Positions 24,837-33,431 are shown, counted from the first letter of the stretch. The stretch is DNA of 42,686 nt from Drouetiella hepatica Uher 2000/2452 (GCA_019359505.1 JAHHHD010000042.1:1-42686); one strand, 5' to 3'. The notes: generated by a model not told the origin, from the sequence alone. Made by a program: numbers and translations.

Positions 24837-26495
24837 ATGCTCAAAGCCGTCACGCCTGATATGTTAGATGCCAAAACTCCGCCTGACGTGATTATTCAGG
24901 CAGAGGCGCGTCATCCCGAAACCGACCCGACGCTGGGTATTCCTGTTACCGTCGATCGCACAGGCACACCGCGCCATCGCTTAGTCACCCTCGGCGATTC
25001 TTTGACCCAAGGGTTTCAGAGTGGCGCTATTTTTAAGACAAATCTTTCCTATCCCAGCCTGATTGCCCAAGAGCTAGGCTGGCAAAATCAGTTTCGCTAT
25101 CCCGCCTACAACAGTCCGGGAGATGGCTTGCCTCTTAATCTGGAAAGTCTGGCGCGATCGCTGGAGAGCCAATTTGGCGACAAAATAGACTGGTATGAGC
25201 TGCCTGGAGCGGCTTTCTTCGTCAATGGCTATCTCAACGATATCGAAAACTACTGGGAGCGGGGAGCTGGCTCAACTTTGCCTGACCCCAAAGGTGCAAT
25301 TAATCATAATTTGGCAGTCTATGGCTGGGATTTGCGCAACACCCTATCGCGCAATGCCGATATTGCCCAAGCGGTACTTAAAGCTAATCCGCCACAAGAT
25401 AGTTTAGGAGAACGAATTACTGACCCGATCGGGCAAATCACCTCTTACCACAACGAGCGAGCCACTTTACGAGTGCTAAATTCTGCCCGAAACGCTAGTG
25501 GAGCAGCTCTATCTCCCGTTCAGGCAGCGGCAGCACTAGGTGCAGAATCAGGTCAGGGAACAAGCGACGGTATTGAAACGCTGATTGTAATGATTGGTGC
25601 AAACAACGCTTTAGGAAGCATTCTCACCTTTAATGTTTCTTGGAGTGGTGATGATTATAGGGATCAAGATAAGAACAATAAGTATACAGTCTGGCGACCG
25701 ATTCATTTCAAGGCGGAACTCGATCTTTTGGTTGCAGAAGTTAAGAAAGTTCAGGCACGCCATGTCATCTTTGCCACGGTGCCCCATGTGACGATCGCCC
25801 CCTACGCGCGAGGAGTCGATCGCAAAGTTCGTCCAGATTCTCGCTATTACCCTTTTTATACCTTGCCCTGGATCAGCGATCAGGCATTTGATGCTAATAA
25901 TCCTAAAAAGTATCCTCGATTAACTGAGCAAGAGGCAAGGGCGATCGATAGTGCCATCGATCAGTACAATGAGGCGATCGTTGATGCTGTCAAAACGGCT
26001 CGGTTGCAGGGTAAAAATTGGTATCTGTTTGAGCTAAGCGGCTTGCTCGATCGGGTAGCATTTCGTCGCTACCTCACGCCTGGGTTAGAGGAGGCTCGTC
26101 CTTCCTGGTGGGATGCAGTCGGCGGCAAGTATGAACTACCCCCCGCTCTGCAAGCCTTAACTCCAGATCTAGATTCTCGCTTTTTCTCTTCTAGCGCCAA
26201 GGGGCGGACGCAGGGCGGCATTTTTGCCTTAGACGGCATTCATCCGACAACGGTGGGCTATGGAATTATGGCGCAGGAATTAATTAAAATCATGCAGCTT
26301 GCGGGCGTTAAATTCTATGGGTCAGACGGTCAGACAGAGCGCCAGGGCAACATTAAAATTGATTTCAATCGTCTGTTGCAGCTCGATACGCTGATTCAAA
26401 ATCCGCCCCGGTCGATCGCCAATGATTTGAGCCTATTGCGCTGGCTGGATGAGACGTTCAATATCTTTGGTCGTCTGCTGCGATCGACCTTCTAG
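24837..26495 (+). CDS. SGNH/GDSL hydrolase
   Basis: A 552-residue protein, long for the family. The core begins RLVTLGDSLTQGF with nucleophile S55 in GDSL; block II Gly is near PAYNSPGDGLP, block III Asn in VMIGANNALG near 255, and block V in DGIHPTTVGYG with D466 and H469. The four SGNH blocks are therefore complete and the enzyme should act as an esterase or lipase; substrate unknown. There is no signal peptide, so a cytoplasmic location is expected unless export is non-classical. It is divergent from nei (108 base gap). A very strong hairpin begins 11 bases after its stop. Confidence 0.9.
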   Translation: MLKAVTPDMLDAKTPPDVIIQAEARHPETDPTLGIPVTVDRTGTPRHRLVTLGDSLTQGFQSGAIFKTNLSYPSLIAQELGWQNQFRYPAYNSPGDGLPLNLESLARSLESQFGDKIDWYELPGAAFFVNGYLNDIENYWERGAGSTLPDPKGAINHNLAVYGWDLRNTLSRNADIAQAVLKANPPQDSLGERITDPIGQITSYHNERATLRVLNSARNASGAALSPVQAAAALGAESGQGTSDGIETLIVMIGANNALGSILTFNVSWSGDDYRDQDKNNKYTVWRPIHFKAELDLLVAEVKKVQARHVIFATVPHVTIAPYARGVDRKVRPDSRYYPFYTLPWISDQAFDANNPKKYPRLTEQEARAIDSAIDQYNEAIVDAVKTARLQGKNWYLFELSGLLDRVAFRRYLTPGLEEARPSWWDAVGGKYELPPALQALTPDLDSRFFSSSAKGRTQGGIFALDGIHPTTVGYGIMAQELIKIMQLAGVKFYGSDGQTERQGNIKIDFNRLLQLDTLIQNPPRSIANDLSLLRWLDETFNIFGRLLRSTF

Positions 26496-26506
26496 ATCCG
26501 GCAGAT

Positions 26507-26575
26507 CGCAAAACTCTAAAAGCTGGATTTCAAAGGCGCAGAGCGCCTTTGAAATCCAGCTTTTAGAGTTTTGCG
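26507..26575. repeat. Family C perfect hairpin, 33 bp arms
   Basis: Arms 26507-26539 and 26543-26575 are perfectly complementary (outer CGCAAAACTCTAAAAGC, inner GGATTTCAAAGGCGC) with a 3 nt loop AGA: 69 bases with no mismatch, the longest hairpin in the window. The middle 17 bp recur at 58-104. Its right flank AATTGAGTTAGGACGAGTT matches the flank of the hairpin at 7355-7407. It could terminate transcription of the SGNH gene, although no T run follows. Confidence 0.95.
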
Positions 26576-26597
26576 AAATTGAGTTAGGACGAGTTAT

Positions 26598-28016
26598 CCC
26601 TCTTTTGTTACTACCATGAGAGAGAAATAGTATAAGGCGACTCAAACTGACTCCAGGATTGGGATTGGGAGAATGCGAAAGGTATCCATACAATCCATCA
26701 ACTGATGGAGTCCATGCTCAAGTCCAGGGATGGGAAAAACCTGTAACCAAACCTCTAGCCACCCCCAGCCACTGTAGGGTTGCAGCAGTAATCTCAAATT
26801 GTTCAAGGCACTCTTCCAAGTGGTTCCTCGTTCCCAGTGCGGATGCTGAGTAAAGGGTAAGGGCGATGCTACGGGTGTTGAATCATCAAGATTGCACTGC
26901 TGTTGCGCAATAGATTCATCAGCATGGAGACTCACCAGTAAATACACGCTGAAAATCAATTCCCACCCCCGTTCAATACTGTTGTAATCAGTTAAACGAT
27001 AATCATGCCATCCCAATTCCTGCTTCACCGGTCTGAACCCATATTCAATCCAAGTTCTTAAACTGTATTGAGTCGCAACACTCAACAGGATATTTCCCTC
27101 TAGATTCGTCATGATGAACCAACTATCGGCTTTGTCGGGGTCTGACGTGCTGCCCTGGGTGATTTGGTAGTAGCGCACTTTGCGGCGATGTCCAAAAATG
27201 ATTTCGCGCAGATGTCGTCGTTCGGTGGGATGCTCCGACAGAGGCTGATCATAGGCACACCAGGAGTTGTAGCGTACCCGTTGCCCCTGCGTCATCAGCA
27301 CCCCATGATTCGAGCGAATCGCCACAATGTACGGCAATTGAAACGTCTCTAGACACCGGGTCACCGCTTCACTTTCGCCATACAAGCTATCCGCTAACAC
27401 GCGCTCAATGGCAAATCCTAAAGCTTTGATCTCCTGAATCATCCCAATTGCTATCTGGGGTTTGCTTTGGTACTCGTCTGAGGCTTTGAGTCGAGATTTC
27501 GGTTTGTAGATCTTGAATAGCAGCGGATAGGTGATGCCATTAACCACCGCATATGCATTGACGCTGACTACCCCATTGGCAGTCTTGCCGAGATGGCCAA
27601 TGTATTGCTTTGCCACATAGTCGGTGGCTTCCCCTCTCTTTACATCACCCGTTTCATCAATGCACAGAGTGATGGGGTGAGTGCCAATTTCTTGCCTAAT
27701 CAGGTGTAAGCGAATCGCTCTGAGTTGTTTGACATCCCACATCGCGTCGCACAAAAAGTGATGCAGACTTTGCCTGTCTTTGAGTCCAGTCAGTTTGGCA
27801 ATCTCCGGTAGCGTTTTGCGGGGCAGGGGAATCCCCATATGCAGCCATTTGAAACACTTATACAGGCGCACATCTTCAAACACAGAGCGATAGAGGAGGC
27901 AGCAATCGTCAATGTAGCCAACCGTGGCGATCGATCGGCGTAACGCGATCCTCTATCTCAAGGTAAACTCTACTCCTTTCAGTCTAATTTACTCCACTAA
28001 AGGTAACAAAAGAGGG
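26598..28016 (-). mobile_element. IS701-family insertion sequence
   Basis: A 1419 bp element bounded by perfect 14 bp inverted repeats CCCTCTTTTGTTAC (26598-26611) and GTAACAAAAGAGGG (28003-28016), holding one transposase gene on the minus strand. The four flanking bases are TTAT on the left and TTTA on the right, so I see no exact target duplication; one end may have changed since insertion. The left flank is part of the repeat-associated sequence ACGAGTTAT also seen at 7355-7363, so the element appears to have landed beside or inside a family C palindrome. Confidence 0.92.
26642..27883 (-). CDS. IS701-family DDE transposase
   Basis: A 413-residue protein from GTG 27883. The catalytic acidic residues lie in TLCIDETGDVKRG (first Asp), RVLADSLYGE (second Asp) and RTWIEYGFRPVKQELGW (Glu), the normal IS701/DDE_5 order, so the enzyme looks intact. 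Family-like sequence (GYIDDCCLLYRS) continues in frame upstream of the GTG to a stop near 27950 but has no ATG, GTG or TTG; either a rare ATT start is used or the original start was lost. The C-terminus is near IPILESV. Activity is plausible given the intact terminal repeats. Confidence 0.93.
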   Translation of the reverse strand: MFEDVRLYKCFKWLHMGIPLPRKTLPEIAKLTGLKDRQSLHHFLCDAMWDVKQLRAIRLHLIRQEIGTHPITLCIDETGDVKRGEATDYVAKQYIGHLGKTANGVVSVNAYAVVNGITYPLLFKIYKPKSRLKASDEYQSKPQIAIGMIQEIKALGFAIERVLADSLYGESEAVTRCLETFQLPYIVAIRSNHGVLMTQGQRVRYNSWCAYDQPLSEHPTERRHLREIIFGHRRKVRYYQITQGSTSDPDKADSWFIMTNLEGNILLSVATQYSLRTWIEYGFRPVKQELGWHDYRLTDYNSIERGWELIFSVYLLVSLHADESIAQQQCNLDDSTPVASPLPFTQHPHWERGTTWKSALNNLRLLLQPYSGWGWLEVWLQVFPIPGLEHGLHQLMDCMDTFRILPIPILESV

Positions 28017-28109
28017 TTTAAGGTGAAGCTACGCGATCGCCTTCTCAATTGACCACGCTATTTAGTGAAAAGATCGTCAGTGAAAAAATCGGGGCGTTGC
28101 TAGTTTCAC

Positions 28110-28160
28110 GTATAAATTTTCTGAAAGGGTGGCGGAGTGACCTTTTCAGAAAATTTATAC
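28110..28160. repeat. Family C hairpin, 17 bp arms plus imperfect tip
   Basis: GTATAAATTTTCTGAAA (28110-28126) pairs perfectly with its complement (28144-28160); the 17-base tip (GGGTGGCGGAGTGACCT) pairs only in part. The rest of the 229 bases between the IS element and the next stop (28017-28245) shows only a small AAGGTGA/TCGCCTT hairpin near 28020-28043. Confidence 0.85.
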
Positions 28161-28245
28161 ACAGGCTCAGCACCACCAAAATCAGGGCAGTGAAAAAGCT
28201 TTGGCAACTCAGGTACAGCGTCGTAACACCACGGTCAGTGCATCT

Positions 28246-28716
28246 CTAGCGAGCCATCAGCATCCTAGCGCGAGTCTTCAACGGCCTGTTTTTTAACTGC
28301 TTACACAGTCGGAGTTCTGTACCTCGGTGATTCCAGTGAACCTGGTCAAAAATCTGGTGAAGAATGAATAAACCTCTGCCGCAGTCGTTAAGTTCGTCAA
28401 TCGTCTGGCGGTTTTCGTCAGGATTGGTGTCGCAGGTACAGCCTGGAGCAAACCCAGTCCCTTGATCAGTGATAACCCACCAATGCTGATCTTCTACTGA
28501 AAAAAACTCAACAGCGATCGTCTTGCAGGGATCAAAATTATTGCCATGCTTGACCGCATTAACAAGTGCCTCCTGTAACCCAAGCCGCAGATCAGGACGG
28601 AGTACAGGCGGTACATCCGCTAGCAGCAAGTCTAAAACAGGACACAAATTGAGAGTGGAGGCAAAACTAACTGTGCCCCACTTACGACCTACAGGGCGTA
28701 GTGATATAGCAATCAC
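28246..28716 (-). CDS. Anti-sigma factor-type ATP-binding protein (RsbW/HATPase_c)
   Basis: A 156-residue GHKL-fold protein. The N box is QEALVNAVKHGNNF near residues 48-61, the G1 box DQGTGFAPG near 90 and the G2 box CGRGLFILHQIFD near 112, all intact, so ATP binding and Ser/Thr kinase activity on an anti-anti-sigma partner are likely. The pair CTCD between G1 and G2 is unusual and may bind metal or be redox-sensitive. No sigma factor, SpoIIAA-like protein or PP2C phosphatase is adjacent, so its partner is encoded elsewhere. It begins at 28716 (alternative starts possible). Confidence 0.88.
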   Translation of the reverse strand: MIAISLRPVGRKWGTVSFASTLNLCPVLDLLLADVPPVLRPDLRLGLQEALVNAVKHGNNFDPCKTIAVEFFSVEDQHWWVITDQGTGFAPGCTCDTNPDENRQTIDELNDCGRGLFILHQIFDQVHWNHRGTELRLCKQLKNRPLKTRARMLMAR

Positions 28717-29182
28717 TCAGGGAACCTCAAGACTTTAGAAAAAACTCAACTGATGAAGCAGAAGAAAGCACTAAAAACCCGTAGAGTCATCGAGCGACCG
28801 GGTAGACCTAATCGGTTCTGTATCACCCTGCATACACAATTATAGCATGACCCCAAATAGCATGGCTTCAATAGGCACTGTCTCTGCCGCCCTCTCAAGA
28901 ATTTATGGATTCTGAAGTGTCCATAAGATTAATGTGCAAGTCAGTGTGCTAACTTAGCTAGCTCTTTGGTTCTAAGTAAATCAACGTCAAGACTTAAGAG
29001 GATATATTTTTTTAGTGAAATCTTGGTAAAAGTAGGTAGAAGTACTGGATTTCTTAGGTGGAAAATGCAAGGCTGGTGTCCGTGGCGAGAAGTGTGCAGC
29101 CACTCAATCAGGGCTGTAGAGATCCAAAAAATGACTTTGACAAGTGAGCCTTCATTGACTTCACGAGGGAGGAATAGTCCGA
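28717..29182. other. Non-coding divergent gap between anti-sigma gene and glycosyltransferase
   Basis: About 466 AT-rich bases that must hold two divergent promoters. A frame at 28966-29196 has no protein-like features. I see no hairpin repeat or RNA gene. GAGGGAGGA (29165-29173) is a strong ribosome-binding site for the gene at 29183. Confidence 0.55.
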
Positions 29183-29995
29183 ATGGGCAACGTTAAGCTA
29201 TTGAATGCATCTATCGACAATCTTTCAATGCCAGAGCTGCTAGAGAATCTTAACCAGGGAGTTGTCTATACGCCAAATGTAGATCATCTTGTTAAGCTGC
29301 AAACCGATCGCGAGTTCTTTGAAGCCTACAAGGCAGCTGATTTCAAAACTTGCGATAGCAAAGTTCTATTTTATGTTTCTAAATTTATAGGTTCTCCCAT
29401 CAGAGAAAAGATTTCAGGATCTGACCTATTTCCAGCTTTTTATTGTCATCACAAAAATAATCTAGATATTAAGATTTTTCTGCTGGGGGCGCGTGAAGGC
29501 GTTGCGGCAGAGGCTCAGAGACGAATTAATGCTAGGGTGGGTCGTCCGATCATCGTTGGAGCGCATTCTCCTTCATTTGGCTTTGAGAAAAATGAGGAAG
29601 AATGTCATCAACTGATTAAGTTAGTGAATGAATCGGGGGCGACCGTGTTGGCGCTCGGCGTGGGTGCTCCTAAGCAGGAAAAATTTATTCACAGGTACAG
29701 AGAGAGCTTTGAGCATGTGAAAATCTTCATGGCGATCGGCGCAACGATCGATTTTGAAGCAGGGAATGTTGCTCGTGCCCCCAAATGGATTAGTGAACTG
29801 GGTCTAGAGTGGCTCTATCGCCTAGTATCAGAACCACGTCGCCTTTGGAAACGGTATCTGGTTGAAGGTCCGACATTTTTCTGGTTTGTCTTGCTGCAAA
29901 TCTTGAATTTATACACCGACCCTTTTGCCAGTGAAGAGGCTAGCTCAGACAAAAGCGCTACCTATAAAAGCATGGCTAAAGTTTTGGATGCGTAA
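29183..29995 (+). CDS. WecG/TagA/CpsF family glycosyltransferase (GT26)
   Basis: A 270-residue enzyme of normal family length. Diagnostic stretches: the early Asn-Val-Asp-His in YTPNVDHLVKLQ, the DSKVLFYVSKFIG and SGSDLFPAFY region near 65-90, and LGVGAPKQEKFIHRYRE near 160-175, with RAPKWISELGLEWLYRLVSEPRRLWKRYL at the C-terminus for membrane association. Family members transfer N-acetylmannosamine(uronic acid) or related sugars to lipid-linked intermediates, so wecB at 7547, which makes UDP-ManNAc, could supply the donor despite the 21 kb distance; that link is inference. ATG 29183 is fixed by a strong ribosome-binding site. A terminator follows. Confidence 0.92.
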   Translation: MGNVKLLNASIDNLSMPELLENLNQGVVYTPNVDHLVKLQTDREFFEAYKAADFKTCDSKVLFYVSKFIGSPIREKISGSDLFPAFYCHHKNNLDIKIFLLGAREGVAAEAQRRINARVGRPIIVGAHSPSFGFEKNEEECHQLIKLVNESGATVLALGVGAPKQEKFIHRYRESFEHVKIFMAIGATIDFEAGNVARAPKWISELGLEWLYRLVSEPRRLWKRYLVEGPTFFWFVLLQILNLYTDPFASEEASSDKSATYKSMAKVLDA

Positions 29996-30023
29996 GATCA
30001 GGTTCTAGCTGTGCATAATTTGA

Positions 30024-30058
30024 AGCCCTGAGAAGCAAGGTTGCTTTTCAGGGCTTTT
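30024..30058 (+). terminator. Intrinsic terminator after the GT26 gene
   Basis: A 15 bp stem, AGCCCTGAGAAGCAA (30024-30038) with its partner 30041-30055 (one G-T wobble), and a 2 nt gap, followed by a short T run. It lies 29 bases after the stop. Confidence 0.88.
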
Positions 30059-30098
30059 AGCTGTGGGAGAAGTTTTACAGAATGAACTTCTGGATCGC

Positions 30099-30683
30099 TT
30101 ACCGGAAGTTATCTAAATCAGAAGGAGCACCGCCCCCTGTCTGGTCTAGGAACAGATTTCGAGCTGTGTCAGTTTGGTAGATACAGTCAATCTTTGGCTT
30201 GTTCTCGGCATTGTCTAAGTTGCCCGTGAAGCCGAAGGTATTCATCCGGTTCTTACACTCATTCGCCTGCTGGGAAGTAATCAGATTTTTGCCCTGCAAC
30301 ACGCCCCAGTTGCTGCTGCGAATAACGCATCCCGGCTGCATCCGAGGCTGAGAAATGTAGGCATTGAAGGGGCTGAAGGTCATGAAGGCACGAATATCAA
30401 CCGTGATGGCACTGGCTCCATACTGTAAGCAAATTTCAGGACTTGGCGCTTTCTGGTCAATATCGTAGCGGGTTGAAATGGTGCCCTGACTGGTCGTGGA
30501 AACGGCACTAAAAGAGGTGCCAATGAATACGCCCACCACAAAGACCGCGATCAGGATGGCGATCGTGGCAGAGTTCAGCACTGAGGCAGGTTTGGCGGGT
30601 ATAGGCTCTCGGTCTGGCATACGGTCTGGCGATCGGTCTGAGTATCGGGATTCGCGGGGTGGCACTCTCGGTCTACGGGTCAT
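30099..30683 (-). CDS. DUF3172 family membrane-anchored protein
   Basis: A 194-residue protein: an Arg/Pro-rich cytosolic N-terminus (1-33), one transmembrane helix (about 37-58, ATIAILIAVFVVGVFIGTSFSA), then a soluble domain with PEICLQYGASAITVDIRAF, MTFSPFNAYISQPRMQPGCVIRSSNWGVL and ECKNRMNTFGFTGNLD...DCIYQTD. This matches DUF3172, a family found in cyanobacteria and plastids. Four Cys are conserved-looking. Function unknown; its restriction to photosynthetic lineages suggests a thylakoid role (inference). It converges with the GT26 gene and is divergent from the ABC permease. Confidence 0.85.
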   Translation of the reverse strand: MTRRPRVPPRESRYSDRSPDRMPDREPIPAKPASVLNSATIAILIAVFVVGVFIGTSFSAVSTTSQGTISTRYDIDQKAPSPEICLQYGASAITVDIRAFMTFSPFNAYISQPRMQPGCVIRSSNWGVLQGKNLITSQQANECKNRMNTFGFTGNLDNAENKPKIDCIYQTDTARNLFLDQTGGGAPSDLDNFR

Positions 30684-30831
30684 AAATATCGGTGATGATA
30701 AATACCTTGCAGCTGTTGCAGCGTCTTAGCACCTGGCTCATTTGCAGATCTTGACGTTGCTAATCTCAGCATATCAGAGACATCTGAAACTGCCCCATAC
30801 CCTCCAGTATGCCGAGGATTTAATCGATTGT

Positions 30832-30886
30832 GTAAAGGTGAGAGATTCGAGCAAAAGGTGAGAATTGGGCAAAAGGTCAGACCCAA
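30832..30886. repeat. Degenerate tandem repeat, three copies of about 18 bp
   Basis: Units close to GCAAAAGGTGAGAATTGG (30832-30850, 30851-30868, 30869-30886) lie in the divergent gap just upstream of the ABC permease start. The third copy is the most diverged. No function is visible. Confidence 0.6.
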
Positions 30887-30889
30887 CCA

Positions 30890-31756
30890 ATGCCAGAATG
30901 GAGAGAGACAAATTTTGCAATTCTTAACAGCGCTATGGTAGCCACTCAGCCCTCTCTTGATAGGAGACAGCCGCGTAAGCGATCGCTCCTCCGCAGCGTT
31001 TTGGCAGACAGCCTGACGGTATTTTGGGGCGAATGGCTCGATCTGCGGGTTCGCGTCCTGCAAGTTGTGGCTTCTGGATTGATTTCGCCGCTGATCTATA
31101 TCTTGGGCTTTGGGCTGGGGCTGGGCAATGCCATGAACGTTAAGCCTCCAGTCGGCGATAGCTACCTCCAGTTCATTTTGCCCGGAATGGTGGCGCTGTC
31201 CTCCATGACCATTAGTTTTGGCGGCACTACTTTCTCCATCTGCGGTGAGCGGCTCTACTCCAAAACCTTTGAAGAGATTTTGCTGCTGCCTGTGCATCCT
31301 TTGGCGCTGTTCCTCGGCAAAATGATGGCAGGAGTGGTGCGGGGGCTATTGACCTCAGCATCAGTGCTGGTGATTGCGATCGCCTTCACCCAAAACCTCG
31401 GCTTTGTGAGTCCGCTGTTTTTGCTGCTGCTCGTGCTGAACTGCGCTGTCTTTTCGGGGCTAGGCGTTATTGTCGGGCTGAACGTCAAATCGCTAGAGGG
31501 CGTGGGACTGCTCAACAACTTCTTGATTGTGCCGATGTCCTTTTTGGGAGCCACCTTTTTTGATCCCAGCACCTTACCGACTGCGCTCAAATTTATCGTG
31601 TATCTGCTGCCGCTGACCTATACCAGCCTGGGCTTGAGAGCTGCCGTGTTTCAGCCGCTTAGCCAGTTTCCCTGGTACTCCATTCCAATTCTGCTGATTG
31701 CTGCGATCGTTTTGGGGGCGATCGGGGCATACCAGTTTGCCCATCAGCAGGACTAG
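30890..31756 (+). CDS. ABC-2 type transporter permease
   Basis: A 288-residue protein with about six transmembrane helices after a basic cytosolic start: the amphipathic VFWGEWLDLRVRVLQ, then LISPLIYILGFGLGLG, the YLQFILPGMVALSSM loop near 85-100, EEILLLPVHPLALFLGKM near 120 and NFLIVPMSFLGATFF near 210. It resembles NodJ/DrrB-type export permeases for polysaccharides, lipids or drugs. No ATP-binding subunit gene lies nearby, so it must use one encoded elsewhere. ATG 30890 is the first start; ATG 30935 is also possible. It ends 45 bases before lysS and may share its transcript. Confidence 0.9.
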   Translation: MPEWRETNFAILNSAMVATQPSLDRRQPRKRSLLRSVLADSLTVFWGEWLDLRVRVLQVVASGLISPLIYILGFGLGLGNAMNVKPPVGDSYLQFILPGMVALSSMTISFGGTTFSICGERLYSKTFEEILLLPVHPLALFLGKMMAGVVRGLLTSASVLVIAIAFTQNLGFVSPLFLLLLVLNCAVFSGLGVIVGLNVKSLEGVGLLNNFLIVPMSFLGATFFDPSTLPTALKFIVYLLPLTYTSLGLRAAVFQPLSQFPWYSIPILLIAAIVLGAIGAYQFAHQQD

Positions 31757-31801
31757 GATTTTTAGAGCTAATTTCTACTCATTTACTTTTACTCTCTCGC
31801 C

Positions 31802-33316
31802 ATGTCTTCTGACGATCTCCGCTCCACTCGCCTTGAAAAAGTTGAACAATTGCGCCAGCTTGGGTTTACGCCATTTGCCTATCGCTGGGAAATTACCCAT
31901 CGCGCCGCAGAGTTGCAGACTCAGTATTCTGACCTGCCCAATGGCGAAGAGGCTGCGGTAGAGGTAGCGATCGCTGGACGCATCCTCATCCGGCGGGTAT
32001 TTGGCAAACTGGCGTTTTTTACGCTGCAAGATGAGACAGGCACGATTCAACTTTATCTCGACAAAAAGAAGATTGAAGCGGAGATGTCAGATACTGACCC
32101 AGCCGCGTTTGATCACCTAAAGCAGCTAACCGATATGGGCGACTTCTTGGGCGTGAAAGGCTCTATTAAGCGCACTGACAAGGGCGAACTTTCGGTCAGC
32201 GTTAGTCAGTACGCCATTCTTACCAAGTCGCTGCTGCCCCTGCCCGACAAATGGCATGGCATTACGGATGTAGAGAAGCGCTACCGCCAGCGCTATGTCG
32301 ATCTGATTGTCAATCCTCAAGTGCGGAACACTTTTCGCAAGCGAGCGCTGATTACGGCAGCGATTCGGCGTTATCTCGATCGCCAGGGGTTTATCGAGAT
32401 CGAAACGCCAATTTTGCAGAGTGAGGCAGGCGGAGCCGATGCGCGTCCGTTTATCACTTACCACAACACGCTGGAGATGACGCTGTATCTGCGGATTGCG
32501 ACTGAGCTGCATCTGAAGCGGCTAATCGTCGGCGGATTTGAGAAAGTGTTCGAGATGGGGCGGATCTTCCGCAACGAGGGCATTTCTACCCGCCACAATC
32601 CAGAATTTACCTCGATCGAGGTTTACCAAGCCTACGGTGACTACAACGACATGATGGTTTTGACGGAGGCAATCATTGTTGCTGCGGCTCAAGATGTGCT
32701 GTCCACGCTGCAAGTCACCTATCAAGGAGAGCCGATCGACCTCACGCCCCCCTGGCGCAGAGTCACTATGCATGACCTAGTGAAAGAGCATACGGGACTA
32801 GATTTCACCCAGTTTGAGACGCTAGAGTCTGCCAGGGCTGCCGCTCAGCAGGTGGGAGTGCCCAATGTAGAGAAATGTCAGTCGATCGGCAAACTGCTGA
32901 GCGAAACCTTTGAAGAAAAGGTAGAGACAACGCTGATTCAGCCAACTTTCGTCACCGATTACCCGATTGAGGTCTCGCCTCTGGCAAAGCCGCATCGCAG
33001 CAAGCCAGGATTAGTAGAGCGGTTTGAGCTGTATATCGTCGGGCGAGAAACGGCAAATGGCTACTCTGAGTTGACTGATCCAATCGATCAGCGCGGACGG
33101 TTGGAGGCACAAGCCGATCGTAAAGCTGCCGGAGACCTGGAGGCACAAGGTGTGGATGAAGACTTCTTGACGGCATTAGAATACGGGATGCCGCCGACCA
33201 TGGGCATGGGCATGGGCATTGATCGCCTTGTGATGCTGCTCTGCGATTGTGCCAGTATCCGAGATGCGATCGCCTTTCCGCTGCTGAAGCCAGAATTTTC
33301 CGGTGAAGAAGGGTAG
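31802..33316 (+). CDS. lysS: Lysyl-tRNA synthetase, class II
   Basis: A 504-residue enzyme of normal length that attaches lysine to tRNA-Lys. An N-terminal OB-fold (about 55-160, [26 protein letters not shown]) binds the anticodon. The class II catalytic core follows, with motif 1 around [26 protein letters not shown], motif 2 as [18 protein letters not shown] near 257 and motif 3 as [12 protein letters not shown] near 472. The start at ATG 31802 is 45 bases after the ABC permease stop. A family B element lies 35 bases after the stop. Confidence 0.97.
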   Translation: MSSDDLRSTRLEKVEQLRQLGFTPFAYRWEITHRAAELQTQYSDLPNGEEAAVEVAIAGRILIRRVFGKLAFFTLQDETGTIQLYLDKKKIEAEMSDTDPAAFDHLKQLTDMGDFLGVKGSIKRTDKGELSVSVSQYAILTKSLLPLPDKWHGITDVEKRYRQRYVDLIVNPQVRNTFRKRALITAAIRRYLDRQGFIEIETPILQSEAGGADARPFITYHNTLEMTLYLRIATELHLKRLIVGGFEKVFEMGRIFRNEGISTRHNPEFTSIEVYQAYGDYNDMMVLTEAIIVAAAQDVLSTLQVTYQGEPIDLTPPWRRVTMHDLVKEHTGLDFTQFETLESARAAAQQVGVPNVEKCQSIGKLLSETFEEKVETTLIQPTFVTDYPIEVSPLAKPHRSKPGLVERFELYIVGRETANGYSELTDPIDQRGRLEAQADRKAAGDLEAQGVDEDFLTALEYGMPPTMGMGMGIDRLVMLLCDCASIRDAIAFPLLKPEFSGEEG

Positions 33317-33350
33317 GCGATCGCTGCCTGTTCTGGGCTAAATGGATTAA

Positions 33351-33431
33351 TAGACTTCTTGCAAATTAGGTTTGGCGGGGGCTACGCCTCCGCCAAACCT
33401 AATCCAAAAATTCTGATTGGCAAGAGGTCTA
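33351..33431 (-). repeat. Family B palindromic element, copy B2 (81 bp)
   Basis: Minus-strand copy of the element at 3954-4034, same length, ends TAGACCTCTTGC and GCAAGAAGTCTA. Against B1 the stem has A-T changed to G-C and T-A changed to C-G at paired positions, so the hairpin is preserved. It lies between lysS and the lipoprotein gene. Bases 33440-33540 that follow contain GGTTAGGACGGGG, which looks like a fragment of a family A arm. Confidence 0.92.

Noticed and set aside
28049-28249. 66-codon frame downstream of the IS element
   Set aside because: It spans the hairpin at 28110-28160 and encodes nothing recognisable.
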